From NCBI RefSeq assembly GCF_042477335.2, contig NC_091260.1, positions 51,479,001-51,543,000 of the forward strand: 64,000 bases of DNA. The letters are read 5' to 3'. Of this stretch, positions 37,738-50,309 are shown in pieces. The notes under the pieces were generated by a model. That model was given only the letters and a program-made list of their open reading frames with translations. It searched no databases and was not told the origin of the DNA. The DNA is from Ovis canadensis (taxonomy: Eukaryota; Chordata; Mammalia; Artiodactyla; Bovidae). Made by a program: the position numbers and the translations under genes. How positions within the stretch are numbered: the stretch's first letter is position 1; each line of letters opens with the position of its first letter.

Positions 37738-38528
37738 AGCATTTATTGCTTGCAGACATTTGGATCGCAGCCATTCTGACTGGTGTGAAGTGGTACCTCA
37801 TTGTGGTCTTGATTTGCATTTCTCTAATAATGAGCGATATTGAGCATCTTTTCATGTGTTTGTTAGCCATCTGTATGTCTTCTTTGGAGAAATGTCTATT
37901 TAGTTCTTTGGCCCATTTTTTGATTGGGTCGTGTGTTTTTCTGGAATTGAGCTGCATAAGTTGCTTGTATATTTTTGAGATTAGTTGTTTGTCAGTTGCT
38001 TCATTTGCTATTATTTTCTCCCATTCAGAAGGCTGTCTTTTCACCTTGCTTATATTTTCCTTTGTTGTGCAGAAGCTTTTAATTTTAATTAGATCCCATT
38101 AGTTTATTTTTGCTTTTATTTCCAATATTTTGGGAGGTGGATCATAGAGGATCCTGCTGTGGTTTATGTCGGAGAGTGTTTTGCCTATGTTCTCCTCTAG
38201 GAGTTTTATAGTTTCTGGTCTCACGTTTAGATCTTTAATCCATTTTGAGTTTATTTTTGTGTGTGGTGTTAGAAAGTGATCTAGTTTCATTCTTTTACAA
38301 GTGGTTGACCAGTTTTCCCAGCACCACTTGTTAAACAGATTGTCTTTACTCCATTGTATATTCTTGCCTCCTTTGTCAAAGATAAGGTGTCCATAGGTGC
38401 GTGGGCTTATCTCTGGGCTTTCTATTTTGTTCCACTGATCTATATTTCTGTCTTTGTGCCAGTACCATACTGTCTTGATGACTGTGGCTTTGTAGTAGAG
38501 CCTGAAGTCAGGCAAGTTGATTCCATAA
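37738..38528 (-). mobile_element. L1 (reverse), second part, interrupted
   Basis: Continuation of the L1 ORF2 C-terminal region from AGCATTTATTGCTTGCAG to CAGGCAAGTTGATTCC. Frames at 37673-38044 and 38099-38515 on the - strand match parts of the ORF2 of the L1 at 42805-50294. It is 5' truncated at 38528. Confidence 0.9.
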
Positions 38529-40355
38529 TTCAGACCATCTGTCTATCAGATCCAATCCCTTGAATCTATTTGTCACTTCCACTGTACAATCATAAGGGAT
38601 TTGATTTATATCATACCTTAATTGTCTAGTGGTTTTCCCTACTTTCTTCAATTAAGTCTGAATTTGGCAATAAGGAGTTTGTGATCTGAGCCACAGTCAG
38701 CTCCTGGTCTCGTTTTTGCTGACTGTATAGAGCTTCTCCATCTTTGACTGCAAAGAATATAATCAATCTGATTTCGGTATTGATCATCTGGTGATGTCCA
38801 TGTGTAGAGTCTTCTCTTGTGTTGTTGGAAGAGGGTGTTTGCTATAACCAGTGAATTCTCTTGGCAAAAATCTATTAGCCTTTGTCATGCTTCATTCTGT
38901 ACTCAAAGCCAAATTTGCCTGTTGCTCCAGGTATTTCTTGACTTCTAGTTTTGCATTCCAGTCCCCTATAATGAAAAGAACATCTTTTGGGTATTAGTTC
39001 TAGAAGGTCTTTTAGGTCTTCATAGAACCGTTCAGCTTCTTCAGCATTTCTGGTCGGATCATAGACTTGGATTACTGTGATACTGAATGGTTTGCCTTGG
39101 AAATGAACAGAGATCATTCTGTTGTTTTTAAGATTGCAGCCAAGTACTGCATTTCAGACTCTTTTGTTGACTATGAGGGCTACGCCATTTCTTCTAAGGG
39201 ATTCTTGTCCACAGTAGTAGATATAATCGTCATCTGAGTTAAATTCACCCATTCCAGTCCATTTTAGTGCACTGATTCCTAAAATGTTGATGTTCACTCT
39301 TGTCATTTCCTGTTTGACCACTTCCAATTTGCCTAGATTCATGGACCCCACTTTCTAAGTTCCTACGCAATATTGGTCTTTATAGAATGGACATTACTTC
39401 CATCACCAGTCACATTCACAACTGGGTGTTGTTTTTGCTTTGGCTCCATCTCTTCATTCTTTCTGAAGTTATTTCTCCACTGATCTCCAGTAGCATATTG
39501 GGCACCTACTAACCTCGGGAGTTCATCTTTCAGAGTCCTGTATTTTTGCCTTTTCATACTGTTCATGGGGTTGTCAAGGCAAGAATACTGAAGTGGTTTG
39601 ATATTCCCTTCTCCAGTGGACCACGTTTTGTCAGAACTCTCCACCATGACCTGTCTGTCTTGGGTGGCCCTACGTGGCATGGCTCATTGTTTCACTGAGT
39701 TAGACAAGGCTGCGGTCCGGGTAATCAGACTGGTTAGTTTTCTGTGATTGTGGTTTTCAGTCTCTCTGCCCTCTGATGGAGAAGGATAAGAGGCTTATGG
39801 AAGCTTCCTGATGTGAGAGACTGACTGAGGGGGAAACTGGGTCTTGTTATGATGGGCGGAGCCATACTCAGTAAATCTTTAATTTTCTGTTTATGGGCAG
39901 GGCTGTGTTCCTTCCCTGTTATTTGACCTGAAACCAAACTATGGAGGAGGTAATGAAGATAATGGGTACCTCCTTCAAAAGATCCCATGCATGTACTTCT
40001 ACAATCAGTGCCCCTGACCCTGCAGCAGGCCACCACCAACCCATGCCTCTGCTAGAGACTCTTAGAAACTCACAGGCAAGTCTGGGTCAGTCTCTTCTGG
40101 GGTCACTGCTCCTTTCTCATGGGTTCTGGTATGCACAAAGTTCTGTTTGTGCCCTCCAAGAATCTGTTTCCCCAGTCCTGTGTAAGTTCTGGTGGCTCCA
40201 TGGTGGGATTAATGGTGACCTCCTCCAAGAGGTCTTCTGCCATACCCAGGTCTGCTGCACCCAGAGCCCCTACCCCTGTGGCAGTCCACTGCTGACCTGT
40301 ACCTCCACAGGAGACACTCATACAAAGTTCTTTCTCAAATACAGTTCTGGCTGGA
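38526..40355 (-). mobile_element. Outer BovB (reverse), endonuclease part and 5' region
   Basis: On the - strand the frames at 39154-39351 and 38875-39117 encode BovB endonuclease segments (NILGISALKWTGMGEFNSDD; VIQVYDPTRN), broken by frameshifts. From about 39720 to 40355 lies the non-coding 5' region. Together with 33433-35366 the element is about 3.75 kb, close to full length. Confidence 0.85.
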
Positions 40356-40586
40356 GGTAACTCAAGTCTTTCTTGGAATTCCCACCTTAAGCTGTTCTAT
40401 GGTTGTTTAGTATGGTATGTGGTGGGGAAGGGTGTGACTCAGATCACACAGGTTATTCCTGAGATGTCTGCTGTCTCTCTTTTCAGGGTCTCTTATACTG
40501 CGTGAATCTTAGCAGCTTGTCTATCATACTTGGGATATGACAGCTTTTTAAAAATTAGTATTTACTGGTGTATGGTTGTTTTACAT

Positions 40587-40706
40587 GGAGAAGGAAATGG
40601 TAACCCATTCCAATATCATTGCCTGAAGAATCCCATGGATAGAGGAGGCTGGAGGGCTACAGTCCATGGGGTCACAGAGTCAGACACGACTTAGCAACTG
40701 AACAAC
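40587..40706 (+). mobile_element. Bov-A SINE part inside L1
   Basis: Forward core and tail from GGAGAAGGAAATGGTAACCC to ACACGACTTAGCAACTGAAC. Confidence 0.88.
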
Positions 40707-41134
40707 AAAAACAAGAGTTGATCTACAATTTTGTGTTAGTTTCTATGTACAGCAACATGAAACAGTTATACATATATGAGTACACATAGCTATTCCTTTT
40801 TAGATTCTTTTCCCATATAGGCCATTACAGAGTACTGTGTAGAGTTCTCTGTGGTCCATAGTAGGTTCTTATTAGTTATCTGTTTTATATATAGTAGTAG
40901 GTGTATGTCAGTCCCAATCTCCCAATTTATCTTTCCTCCTCTTTTCTTTCTTGGTAATCATAGCTTTGTTTTCTACAACTGTGACTCTATATCTGTTTTA
41001 TAAATAAATGCATTTGTACCATTTGCCATAGTCCACATACAAGTGATATCACATGATATTTTTTTGTCTTTCTGTCTGACTTCACTCAGTATGACAATCT
41101 TAGGTCCATCCGTGTTGCTGCAAATGGCACTGTA

Positions 41135-41333
41135 TGTGTGTTAGTTGCTCAGTTGTGTCTGACTCTTTGTGACCCCATGGATTGTAGCCCTCTAGGTTCC
41201 TCTGTGTATGGGATTCTCCAGGCAAGAACACTAGAGTGGGTAGCTGTTCCAGGGGAACTTCCCAGTCCAGGGATTGAACCTAGGTCTCCTGATGGCAGAT
41301 TCTTTATAGTCTGAGCCACCAGGGAAGGCCCAA
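41135..41333 (-). mobile_element. Bov-tA SINE (reverse) inside L1
   Basis: Reverse tail, core and head. The flanks GCAAATGGCACT and CCAAATGGCCTT share CAAATGGC, the likely target duplication within the L1. Confidence 0.88.
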
Positions 41334-41440
41334 ATGGCCTTATTTCATTCTTTCTATGACTGCATAGTATTCCATTGCATATATATGTACTGCATCTTTA
41401 TCCATTCCTCTGCTGATAGACATTTAATTTGCCAACATTG

Positions 41441-42789
41441 TGAGGTGACAAAGGGAGTAAGTGAGAAATTTACTTTTGAGAAAGCTATGGATATTTAAGG
41501 GAGAAATACAACAGGGATTTGGATAGTCATTCATTCATTCATTCAATCAATAAATACTTATTTAGCAAATACTGCTCTAGGTGCTGGGAATTTAGCCTTG
41601 AGCAAAAGAAATATGATATATTTACTTATGAAAGTTCAATATAGAAGACAAAATTCTAAAGTTCAATGTGTAGGTCTGGATGACAGGAAAATCTTGAAGG
41701 TGAAAGAGCCAATTAATATAATAAAAAAGGTAAATGTCCAGGAGAGATTGGATGACCTAAGGAGCAAGCTTCTGGAGATGAGGGTAGGACTGAGGTAAAG
41801 GACATTAATAGTGATATTGTCTTCTACTGAGAGAGGGGCATCTCATTTTTGATGAGGGAAAGAGTTGGTAGAGGTTTATGGGGATTTGGGAGCTTTCTAG
41901 ATAGAGATAGTAGACAGAGAGAAGACCCAAGTTATGACTTGGTTTTCTTAAAGTAATGGCATAATCATCTTCTGAGAATGAGAAGGACTGAGATTCCGTG
42001 GAGGACTTGATGTGAAGGTTTGTTTAGTGATGGAGTACATTAGCATAGGGTGCTGCCAAATAAATCAAGAAAAACACAAATTTGTAAGGATACTGTTTGG
42101 CAGCCTTGTGAGATTTTTTTTTTCCACTAAGACAGACCAGCAGAGTCATGCAGGCTCCTCTTCAACATGTATTTTTTCTATATGATATTTGGAATAACAT
42201 ATGTATATATGTACATGTTGGCTACACATCAGTTATTAAATATGATTATTTCTTGGGAGTGGGATTGGGGAGCAAGGTCTTCTACTTGTTATGCAATATA
42301 TGTCTATGTTTCTTAAATTGTAGGGAAGAGGCAAGTGTTATTTTAGTAATAAAGTATTAATAAATATTTAATGAAGTAACTCAGCATATGAAAATATTGT
42401 AATCAAAGAGTTTAATGAAGTCTTTGTGCCTTTTATTGTATTTTAAAAATTTGATTCACTTGTGTTTCCAAATGTGCAATCATTTCATTTGCCAATACTG
42501 ATCATTTAATTTCCTTCTATGTAGTATTTACACTTCTTACTTTTTTCCTTGTCTGCTTGTATTTCCCAGAATTTCTAGGACAGTGTTAAATGTGATGACA
42601 ATGGAATTTCTTTTGTGTTATCTCTAAACTCAATGGAGTATAACTTTTAATATTTCACCATTGACCATGATCCTAGTTTATCTTCCATTCTTATTTTACT
42701 AAAGCTTTATGTTTAAAAAAATCCTAAGTGCCACTCAGATCTACTTTGGCAGTTTCACACTATAGTTCATAAAAGTTAATTGATATGTT
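41441..42789. other. Unannotated AT-rich stretch
   Basis: No gene was recognised. TTCATTCATTCATTCAATCAATAAATAC near 41530 may be a MIR or L2 tail. Confidence 0.4.
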
Positions 42790-43169
42790 AAAAAAGAGAT
42801 TTTAGACGGAGGCAGTCCTAAGATGGCAGAGGAATAGGATGGGGAGACCACTTTCTCCCCCACAAATTCATCAAAAGAACATTTAAATGCTGAGTAAATT
42901 ACACAAAACAACTTCTGAATGCTGGCAGAGGACATCAGGCACCCAGTAAAGCAGCCCGTTGTCTTCAAAAGAAGTGTCCCTCCCTCCCCACAGTGCGACT
43001 GAACAAGTGAGCCTAAAAAAGTGTCCACCACCGCCCCTTTGTGTCAGGGTGGAAACCAGACACTGAAGAGACCAGCAAACAGAAGAAGCTAAAACAGAGG
43101 GAACTGCCTTGGAAGTGACAGGTGCAATAGATTAAAACCCTGTAGTTAGTACCGACTACATAGAAAGGG

Positions 43170-43445
43170 CGGAGAAGGCAATGGCACCCCACTCCAGTAC
43201 TCTTGCCTGGAAAATCCCATGGATGGAGAAGCCTGGTAGGCTGCAGTCCATGGGGTTGCTGAGGGTTGGACACGACTGAGCGACTTCACTTTGACTTTTC
43301 ACTTTCGTGCATTGGAGAAGGAAATGGCAACCCACTCCAGTGTTCTTGCCTGGAGAATCCCAGGGATGGGGGAGCCTGGTGGGCTGCTGTCTATGGGGTC
43401 ACACAGAGTTGGACATGACTAAAGTGAGTTAGCAGCAGCAGCGGC
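43170..43445 (+). mobile_element. Bov-A2 (dimeric) SINE in L1 5' UTR
   Basis: Two Bov-A monomers in tandem, 43170-43310 and 43311-43445, both forward, with a TTAGCAGCAGCAG terminus typical of the Bov-A2 family. Confidence 0.85.
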
Positions 43446-43845
43446 ACATAGGAAAGGGCCAATAGATCTTGAGAAATATAAGCCAGACCAAGGAACTATC
43501 TGAAAATGAGCTGACCTCACACTGCCCACAACACCAGAGAAAGTCCTAGATATATTTTTACTATCATTTTTTAAAATTAAAAAAATTAAGTCCTCTATTA
43601 CTCCTTTAATTTTCATTTTTATAACCTACTATTACTTTGCAAAAAAAAGAGACCTCATTTTTTAAAGCAAACTTCATATATATATATATTATAATTTTTG
43701 TGACTTTTTTCCCCTTTCTTTAATATTGTATTTTTGAAAATCCAACCTCTACTCTAGATTTTTAATCTTTGCTTTTTTTTTTTTTAAATAAGTTTTGTAC
43801 CTTTACGAACACAAACTTCAGTACCCATTTTCACTTGGGAGTGAG

Positions 43846-44175
43846 ATTACTGGCTTGACTGCTCTCTCCCCCTTTGGACTCTCCTTTTTCCCCACCAGGT
43901 CACTTCTATCTCCTCCCTCCCCCTTCTCTTCTCTACCCAACTCTGTGAATCTCTTTGTGTGTTCCAGATGGGGGAGAACATTTAGGAACTGATTACTGGC
44001 TGGCTCTGTCTCTTTCCTTTTGATTTCCCCCTTTATCCTCCTGGCCACCTCTGTCTCCTTCCTCCCTCTTCGCTTCTCTGTATAACTCCATGAACATTTC
44101 TGAGTGGTCCAGACTGGGGAGCGCACATAAGGAAGTGATTACTGGCTAGCTTGCTCTCTCCTCTTTTGATTCCAC
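43846..44175 (+). repeat. 146-bp tandem repeats in the L1 5' UTR
   Basis: The phrase ATTACTGGCT recurs at 43846, 43992 and 44138, exactly 146 bases apart. Each is followed by CTCTCTCC(C/T) or similar, GATTCC/GGACTC, a CACCTC stretch, CTTCTCTTCTC and AACTC(T/C)(G/A)TGAA. The third unit is split by SINE sequence and ends at about 44700. Confidence 0.85.
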
Positions 44176-44177
44176 CT

Positions 44178-44595
44178 CAGTTAAATGGTGTCCCTGATGA
44201 GATGCAACCACTCGGAACCTCTGAATGTGACTTACTTGGAAAAGGGTCTTTGCACACTGCCAGGTGGTGCCTTGGAGAAGGCAATGGCAACCCACTCCAG
44301 TACTCTCGCCTGGAAAATCCCATGGATGGAGGAGCCTGGTGGGCTGCTGTCTATGGGGTCGCACAGAGTCAGACACAACTGACGTGACTTAGCAGCAGCA
44401 GCATCTCATGGCTCAGACAGTTAAGCGTCTGTCTACAATGCGGGAGACCCAGGTTTGATCCCTGGGTTGGGAAGATCCCCTAGGAAATGGCAATCCACTC
44501 CAGTACTAATGCCTGGAAAATCCCATGGACAGAGGAGTCTGGTAGGCTATAGTCCATGGGGTTGCAAAGAGTCGGACATGACTGAGTGACTTCAC
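44178..44595 (+). mobile_element. Composite insert: short unknown part, Bov-A, Bov-tA
   Basis: About 90 bases of old-repeat-like sequence (GTGTCCCTGATGAGATGCAA...AAAAGGGTCTTTGCAC) are followed by a Bov-A (about 44270-44403) and a Bov-tA (about 44404-44595). The bases CACCTCA occur on both outer edges, suggesting that the whole block entered the third 146-bp unit as one insertion. Confidence 0.55.
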
Positions 44596-45230
44596 TTCTT
44601 CACCTCATCTCATTTGGGTCACCTCTAACTCCCACCTACCTCTTCTCTTCTCCATGTAACTCTGTGAACCTCTCTGGGTGCCCCTCACTGTGGAGAAACT
44701 TTTCATCTTTAACCTAGATGTTTTATCACTGGTGCTGTATAGATGGAGAAGTCTTGAGGCTACTGTAAAAATAAGACTGAAAACCAGAAGCTGGAGGCTT
44801 AAGTCCAAATCCTGAGAATACCAGAGAACTCCTGACTCTAGGGAACATTAATTGACAGGAGCTCATCAAACGTCTCCATACCTACACTGAAACCAAGCAC
44901 CACCCAAGGGCCAACAAGTTCCAGAGCAAGGCATACCACACAAATTCTCCAGCAACACAGGAACACAGCCCTGAACTTCAATATACAAGCTGCCCAAGTC
45001 ACTCCAAACCAACTGACATCTCATAGCTCATTATTAGACACTTCATTGCACTTCAGAAAGAAGAAATCCAGCTCCACCCACCAGAAAACCGACACAAGCT
45101 TCCCTCACCAGGAAATCTTGACAAATCACCCATACAACCCCACTCACAGGGAGGAAACTCCACAATAAAGAGAACTCCACAAACTGCCAGAATACAGAAA
45201 AGCCACCCCAAACACAACAATATAAACAGG

Positions 45231-46144
45231 GTGAAGAGACAGAGGAATACCCAGCAGGTAAAGGAACAGGATAAATGCCCACCAAACCAAACAAAAGAGG
45301 AAGAGATAGGGAATCTACCCGATAAAGAATTCCAAATAATGATAGTGAAAATGATCCAAAATCTTGAAATCAAAATGGAATCACAGATAAATAGCCTGGA
45401 GACAAGGATTAAGAAGATGCAAGAAAGGTTTAACAAGAAACTAAAAGAAATAAAAAAGAGTCAATTTATAATGAATAATGCAATAAAAGAGATCAAAAAC
45501 ACTATGGAGGGAACAAATAGTAAAATAATGGAGGCAGAAGATAGGATTAGTGAAGTAGAAGATAGAATGGTAGAAACAAATGAATCAGAGAGGAAAAAAG
45601 AAAAACGAATTAAAAGAAATGAGGACAATCTCAGAGACCTCCGGGACAATGTTAAACACCCCAACATTCGAATCATAGGAGTCCCAGAAGAAGAAGACAA
45701 ACAGAAAGATCATGAGAAAATACTTGAGGAGATAATAGTTGAAAACTTCCCTAAAATGGGGAAGGAAATAATTACCCAAGTCCAAGAAACCCAGAGATAA
45801 ACCCAAGGTGAAACACCCCAAGACACATATTAATCATATTAACAAAGATCAAACACAAAGAACAACTATTAAAAGCAGCAAGGGAAAAACAACAAATAAC
45901 ACACAAGGGGATTCCCATAAGGATAACAGCTAATCTTGCAGTAGAAACTTTTCAGGCCAGGAAGGAATGGCAGGACATACTTAAAGTGATGAAAGAAAAT
46001 AAACTACAACCCAGATTACTGTACCCAGCAAGGATCTCAGTCAAATATGAAGGAGAAATCAAAAGCTTTCCAGACACACAAAAGCTGAGAGAATTCAGCA
46101 CCACCAAACCAGCTCTTCAGCAAATGCCAAAGGATCTTCTCTAG
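45231..46144 (+). pseudogene. L1 ORF1, disabled
   Basis: ORF1 codes for the RNA-binding trimeric chaperone of L1. The first 189 residues are open (45231-45800), with an N-terminal basic part, a coiled coil at about residues 40-125 with leucine and isoleucine heptads, and the RRM-like NIRIIGVPEEE segment. At about 45797 a small deletion relative to the L1 pattern shifts the frame, and a TGA (probably from CGA) follows at about 45810. The remaining C-terminal part (LKAAREKQQITHKGIPIRI onward) is then open in another frame to about 46144. Confidence 0.85.
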
Positions 46145-46195
46145 ACAGGAAACACAACAAGGGTGTATAAACTCTAACCCAAAACAATAAAGTAA

Positions 46196-49100
46196 ATGGC
46201 AATGGCATCATACTTATCAATAATTACCTTAAATGTAAATGGGTTGAATGCCCCAACCAAAAGACAAAGACTGGCTGAATGGACACAAAAACAAGACCCT
46301 TATACATGTTGTCTACAAGAGACCCACCTCAAAAAAGGGGACACATACAGACTGAAAGTGAAGGGATGGAAAAAGATATTCCAGGCAAATAGAGACCAAA
46401 AGATAGCAGGCATAGCAAGACTCATATCAGATAAAATAGACTTTAAAACAAAGGCTGTGAAAAGAGACAAAGAAGGACACTACATAATGATCAAAGGATC
46501 AATCCAAGAAGAAGATATAACAATTATAAATATATATGCACCCAACATAGGAGCACCACAATATGTAAGACAAATGCTAACAAGTATGAAAGGGGAAATT
46601 AATAGTAACACAATAATAGTGGGAGACTTTAATACCTATGGATAGATCAACTAAACAGAAAATTAACAAGGAAACACAAACTTTAAATGATACAATAGAC
46701 CAGTTAGACCTAGTTGATATCTATAGGACATTTCACCCCAAAACAATGAATTTCACCCTTTTCTCAAGCTCACATGGAACCTTCTCCAGGATAGATCCCA
46801 TCCTGGGCCATAAATCTAGCTTTGGTAAATTCAAAAAATTGAAATCATACCAAGAATATTTTCTGACCACAATGCAGTAAGATAAGATCTCAATCACAGG
46901 AGAAAAACTATTAAAAATTCCAACATATGGAGGCTGAACACGCTGCTGAATACCAACAAATCACAGAAGAAATAAAAAAGAAATAAAAATATGCATAGAA
47001 ACAAATGAAAATGAAAACACAACCTGAAACCTGTGGGACAATGTAAAGGCAGTGCTAAGGGGAAGGTTCATAGCAATACAGGCATACCTCAAGAAACAAG
47101 TAAAAAGTCAAGTAAATAACCTAACTCTACACATAAAGCAACTGGAAAAGGAAGAAAGGAAGAGCCCCAGGGTTAGTAGAAGGAAATAAATCTTAAAAAC
47201 TAGGGCAGAAATAAATGGAAAAGAAACAAAAGATACCATAGCAAAAATCAAGAAAGCCAAAAGCTGGTTCTTTGAGAGGATAAATAAAATTGACAAACCA
47301 TTAGCCAGACTCATCAAGAAACAAAGGGAGAAAAACCAAATCAATAAAATTTGAAATGAAAATGGAGAGATCACAACAGACAACACAGAAATACAAAGGA
47401 TCATAAGAGACTACTACCAGCAACTATATGCCAATAACATGGACAATTCCAAAATTGAACCAGGAAGAAATAAAAAATCTTAACAGACCCATCACAAACA
47501 CAGAAATTGAAACTGTAATCAGAAATCTTCCAGCAAACAAAAGCCCAGGTCCAGACGGCTTCACAGCTGAATTTTACCAAAAATTTAGGGAAGAGCTAAC
47601 ACCTATCCTACTCAAACTCTTCCAGAAAATTGCAGAGGAAGGTAAACTTCCAAACTCATTCTATGAGGCCACCATCACCCTAACACCAAAACCTGACAAA
47701 GATGCCACAAAAAAAGAAAACTACGGGCCAATATCACTGATGAACATAGATGCAAAAATCCTTAACAAAATTCTAGCAATCAGAATCCAACAACACATTA
47801 AAAAGATCATACACCATGACCAAGTGGGCTTTATCCCAGGGATGCAAGGATTCTTCAATATCCACAAATCAATCAATGTAATATACCACATAAACAAATT
47901 GAAAAATAAAAGCCATATCGTTATCTCAACAGATGCAGAGAAAGCCCTTGACAAATTTCAACATCCATTTATGATAAAAACTCTCCAGAAAGCAGGAATA
48001 GAAGGAACATACCTCAACATAATAAAAGCTATATATGACAAACCCACTGCAAACATCCTCAATGGTGAAAATTTGAAAGCATTTCCCCTAAAGTCAGGAA
48101 CAAGACAAGGGTGCCCACTTTCACCACTACTGTTCAACATAGTTTTGGAAGTTTTGGCCACAGCTATCAGAGCAGAAAAAGAAATAAAAGGAATCCAAAT
48201 AGGAAAAGAAGTAAAACTCTCACTCTTTGCAGATGACATGATCCTCTACATAGAAAACCCTAAAGACTCCACCAGAAAATTACTAGAGCTAATCAATGAA
48301 TATAGCAAAGTTGCAGGATATAAAATTAACACACAGAAATACCTTGTATTCCTATACACTAATAATGAGAAAGTAGAAAAACAAAATTAAGGAAGCAATT
48401 CCATTCACCATTGCAGCGAAAAGAATAAAATACTTAGGAATATATCTAGCTAAAGAAACAAAAGACCTATATATAGAAAACTATAAAACACTGGTGAAAG
48501 AAATCAAAGAGGACACTAATAGATGGAGAAATATACCATGTTCATGGATCAGAAGAATCAATATAGTGAAAATGATTATACTACCCAAAGCAATCTATAG
48601 ATTCAATGTAATCCCTATCAAGCCACCAAGGGTATTTTTCACAGATCTAGAACAAATAATTTCACAATTTGTATGGAAATACAAAAAACCTTGAATAGCC
48701 AAAGCAATCTTGAGAAAGAAGAATGGAACTGGAGGAATCAACCTGCCTGACTTCAGACTACTCTACGAAGCTACAGTCATCAAGACAGTATGGTACTGGC
48801 ACAAAGACAGAAATATAGACCAATGGAACAAAATAGAAAGCCCAGAGATAAATCCACACACATATGGACACCTTATCTTTGACAAAGGAGGCAAGAATAT
48901 ACAGTGGAGAAAAGACAATCTCTTTAACAAGTGGTGCTGGGAAAACTGGTCAGCCACTGTAAAAGAATGAAACTAGAATACTTTCTAACACCACACACAA
49001 AAATAAACTCAAAATGGATTAAAGATCTAAACGTGAGACCAGAAACTATAAAACTCCTAGAGGAGAACATAGGCAAAACACTCTCCGACATAAATCACAG

Positions 49101-49936
49101 CAGAATCCTCTATGATCCACCTCTCAGAATATTGGAAATAAAAGCAAAAGTAAACCAATGGGATCTAATTAAAATTAAAAGCTTCTGCACAACTATTAGC
49201 AAGGTGAAAAGACAGCCTCCAGAATGGGAGAAAATAATAGCAAATGAAGCAACTGACAAACAACTAATCTCAAAAATATATAAGCAACTCATGCAGCTCA
49301 ATTCCAGAAAAATAAATGACCTAATAAAAAAATGGGCCAAAGAACTAAACAGACATTTCTCCAAAGAAGACATACAGATGGCTAACAAACATATGAAAAG
49401 ATGCTCAACACACTCATTATCAGAGAAATGCAAATCAAAACCACAATGAGGTACCATTTCACACCAGTCAGAATGGCTGCTATCCAAAATTCTACAAGCA
49501 ATAAATGCTGGAGAGGGTGTGGAGAAAAGGGAACCCTCGTACACTGTTGGTGGGAATGCAAACAGTACGGACACCATGGAGAACAGTGTGGCGATTCCTC
49601 AAAAAACTAGAAATAGAACTGCCTTATGACCCAGCAATCCCACTGCTGGGCATACACACCAAGGAAACCAGAATCGAAAGAGACATGTGTACCCCAATGT
49701 TTATCGCAGCACTGTTTATAATATCCAGGACATGGAAGCAACCTAGATGTCCATCAGCAGATGAATGGATAAGAAAGCTGTGGTACATATACACAATGGA
49801 GTATTACTCAGCCATTAAAAAGAATACATTTGAATCAGTTCTGTTGAGATGGATGAAACTGGAGCCTATTATACAGAATGAAGTAAGCCAGAAAGAAAAA
49901 CACCAATACAGTATACTAATGCATATATATGGAATT
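46196..49936 (+). pseudogene. L1 ORF2 (endonuclease and reverse transcriptase), disabled
   Basis: The start ATG at 46196 opens the APE-type endonuclease (TLNVNGLNAPTKR, CLQETHL, INIYAPN, GDFNT) until a frameshift at about 46640. A second part runs 46638-46880 with the SDHNAV area in another frame. The RT domain is open at 47428-48390, including [13 protein letters not shown] and the catalytic FADD (48226-48237). The C-terminal part is split in frames 48494-48694, 48710-48970, 48931-49449 and 49505-49939, with a zinc-knuckle-like CWWECKQ segment. Several frameshifts and stops rule out a full protein. Confidence 0.9.
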
Positions 49937-50309
49937 TAGTAAGATGGCAATGATAACCTTGTATGCGAGACAGCAAAAGAGATACAGATGTATAGAACAG
50001 TCTTTTGGACTCTGTGGGAGAGGGCGAGGGTGGGATGATTTGGGAGAATGGCATTGAAACTTGTATAATATCATATATAAAATGAATCCCAAGTCCAGGT
50101 TCAATACATGATACAGGATGCTTGGGGCTGGTGCACTGGGATGACCCTGAGGGATGGTACAGGGAGGGAAGTGGGAGAGGGGTTCAGGATGGGGAACACG
50201 TGTACACCCATGGTGGATTCATGTTGATGTATGGCAAAAACAACACAACATTGTAAAGTAATTAGCCTCCAATTAAAATAAATAAATTTATATCAAAAAG
50301 GAGATTTTA

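Larger units (their letters stand above)
40545..41440 (-). mobile_element. L1 3' region (reverse) carrying two SINE insertions
   Basis: Reverse L1 3' UTR and ORF2-end phrases include GTTTCTATGTACAGCAACATG, GTAGGTTCTTATTAGTTATC and TATTCCATTGCATATATATG. It is divided by Bov-A sequence at 40587-40706 and Bov-tA at 41135-41333. Confidence 0.78.
42805..50294 (+). mobile_element. Full-length-span ruminant L1 LINE with target duplications
   Basis: The element starts GACGGAGGCAGTCCTAAGATGG, the usual 5' end of bovine L1, and ends in the 3' UTR with an A-rich tail. The flanking 15-mers at 42790-42804 and 50295-50309 differ at one base (AAAAAAGAGATTTTA, AAAAAGGAGATTTTA), so this is one insertion. It has a 5' UTR with 146-bp repeats, ORF1, and ORF2 with endonuclease and RT, all damaged. 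SINEs were inserted in the 5' UTR later. L1 supplies reverse transcriptase for processed pseudogenes in ruminants, but this copy cannot encode it intact. Confidence 0.94.

Noticed and set aside
43170..44600. CRISPR-like or satellite array from repeated blocks
   Set aside because: The repeats are Bov-A monomers and L1 5' UTR units, not short palindromic repeats with unique spacers.
45053..45436. Hydrophobic reverse frames opposite L1 ORF1 as membrane proteins
   Set aside because: They are complementary to the A-rich L1 ORF1 strand, which produces apparent Phe/Leu/Ile-rich frames.
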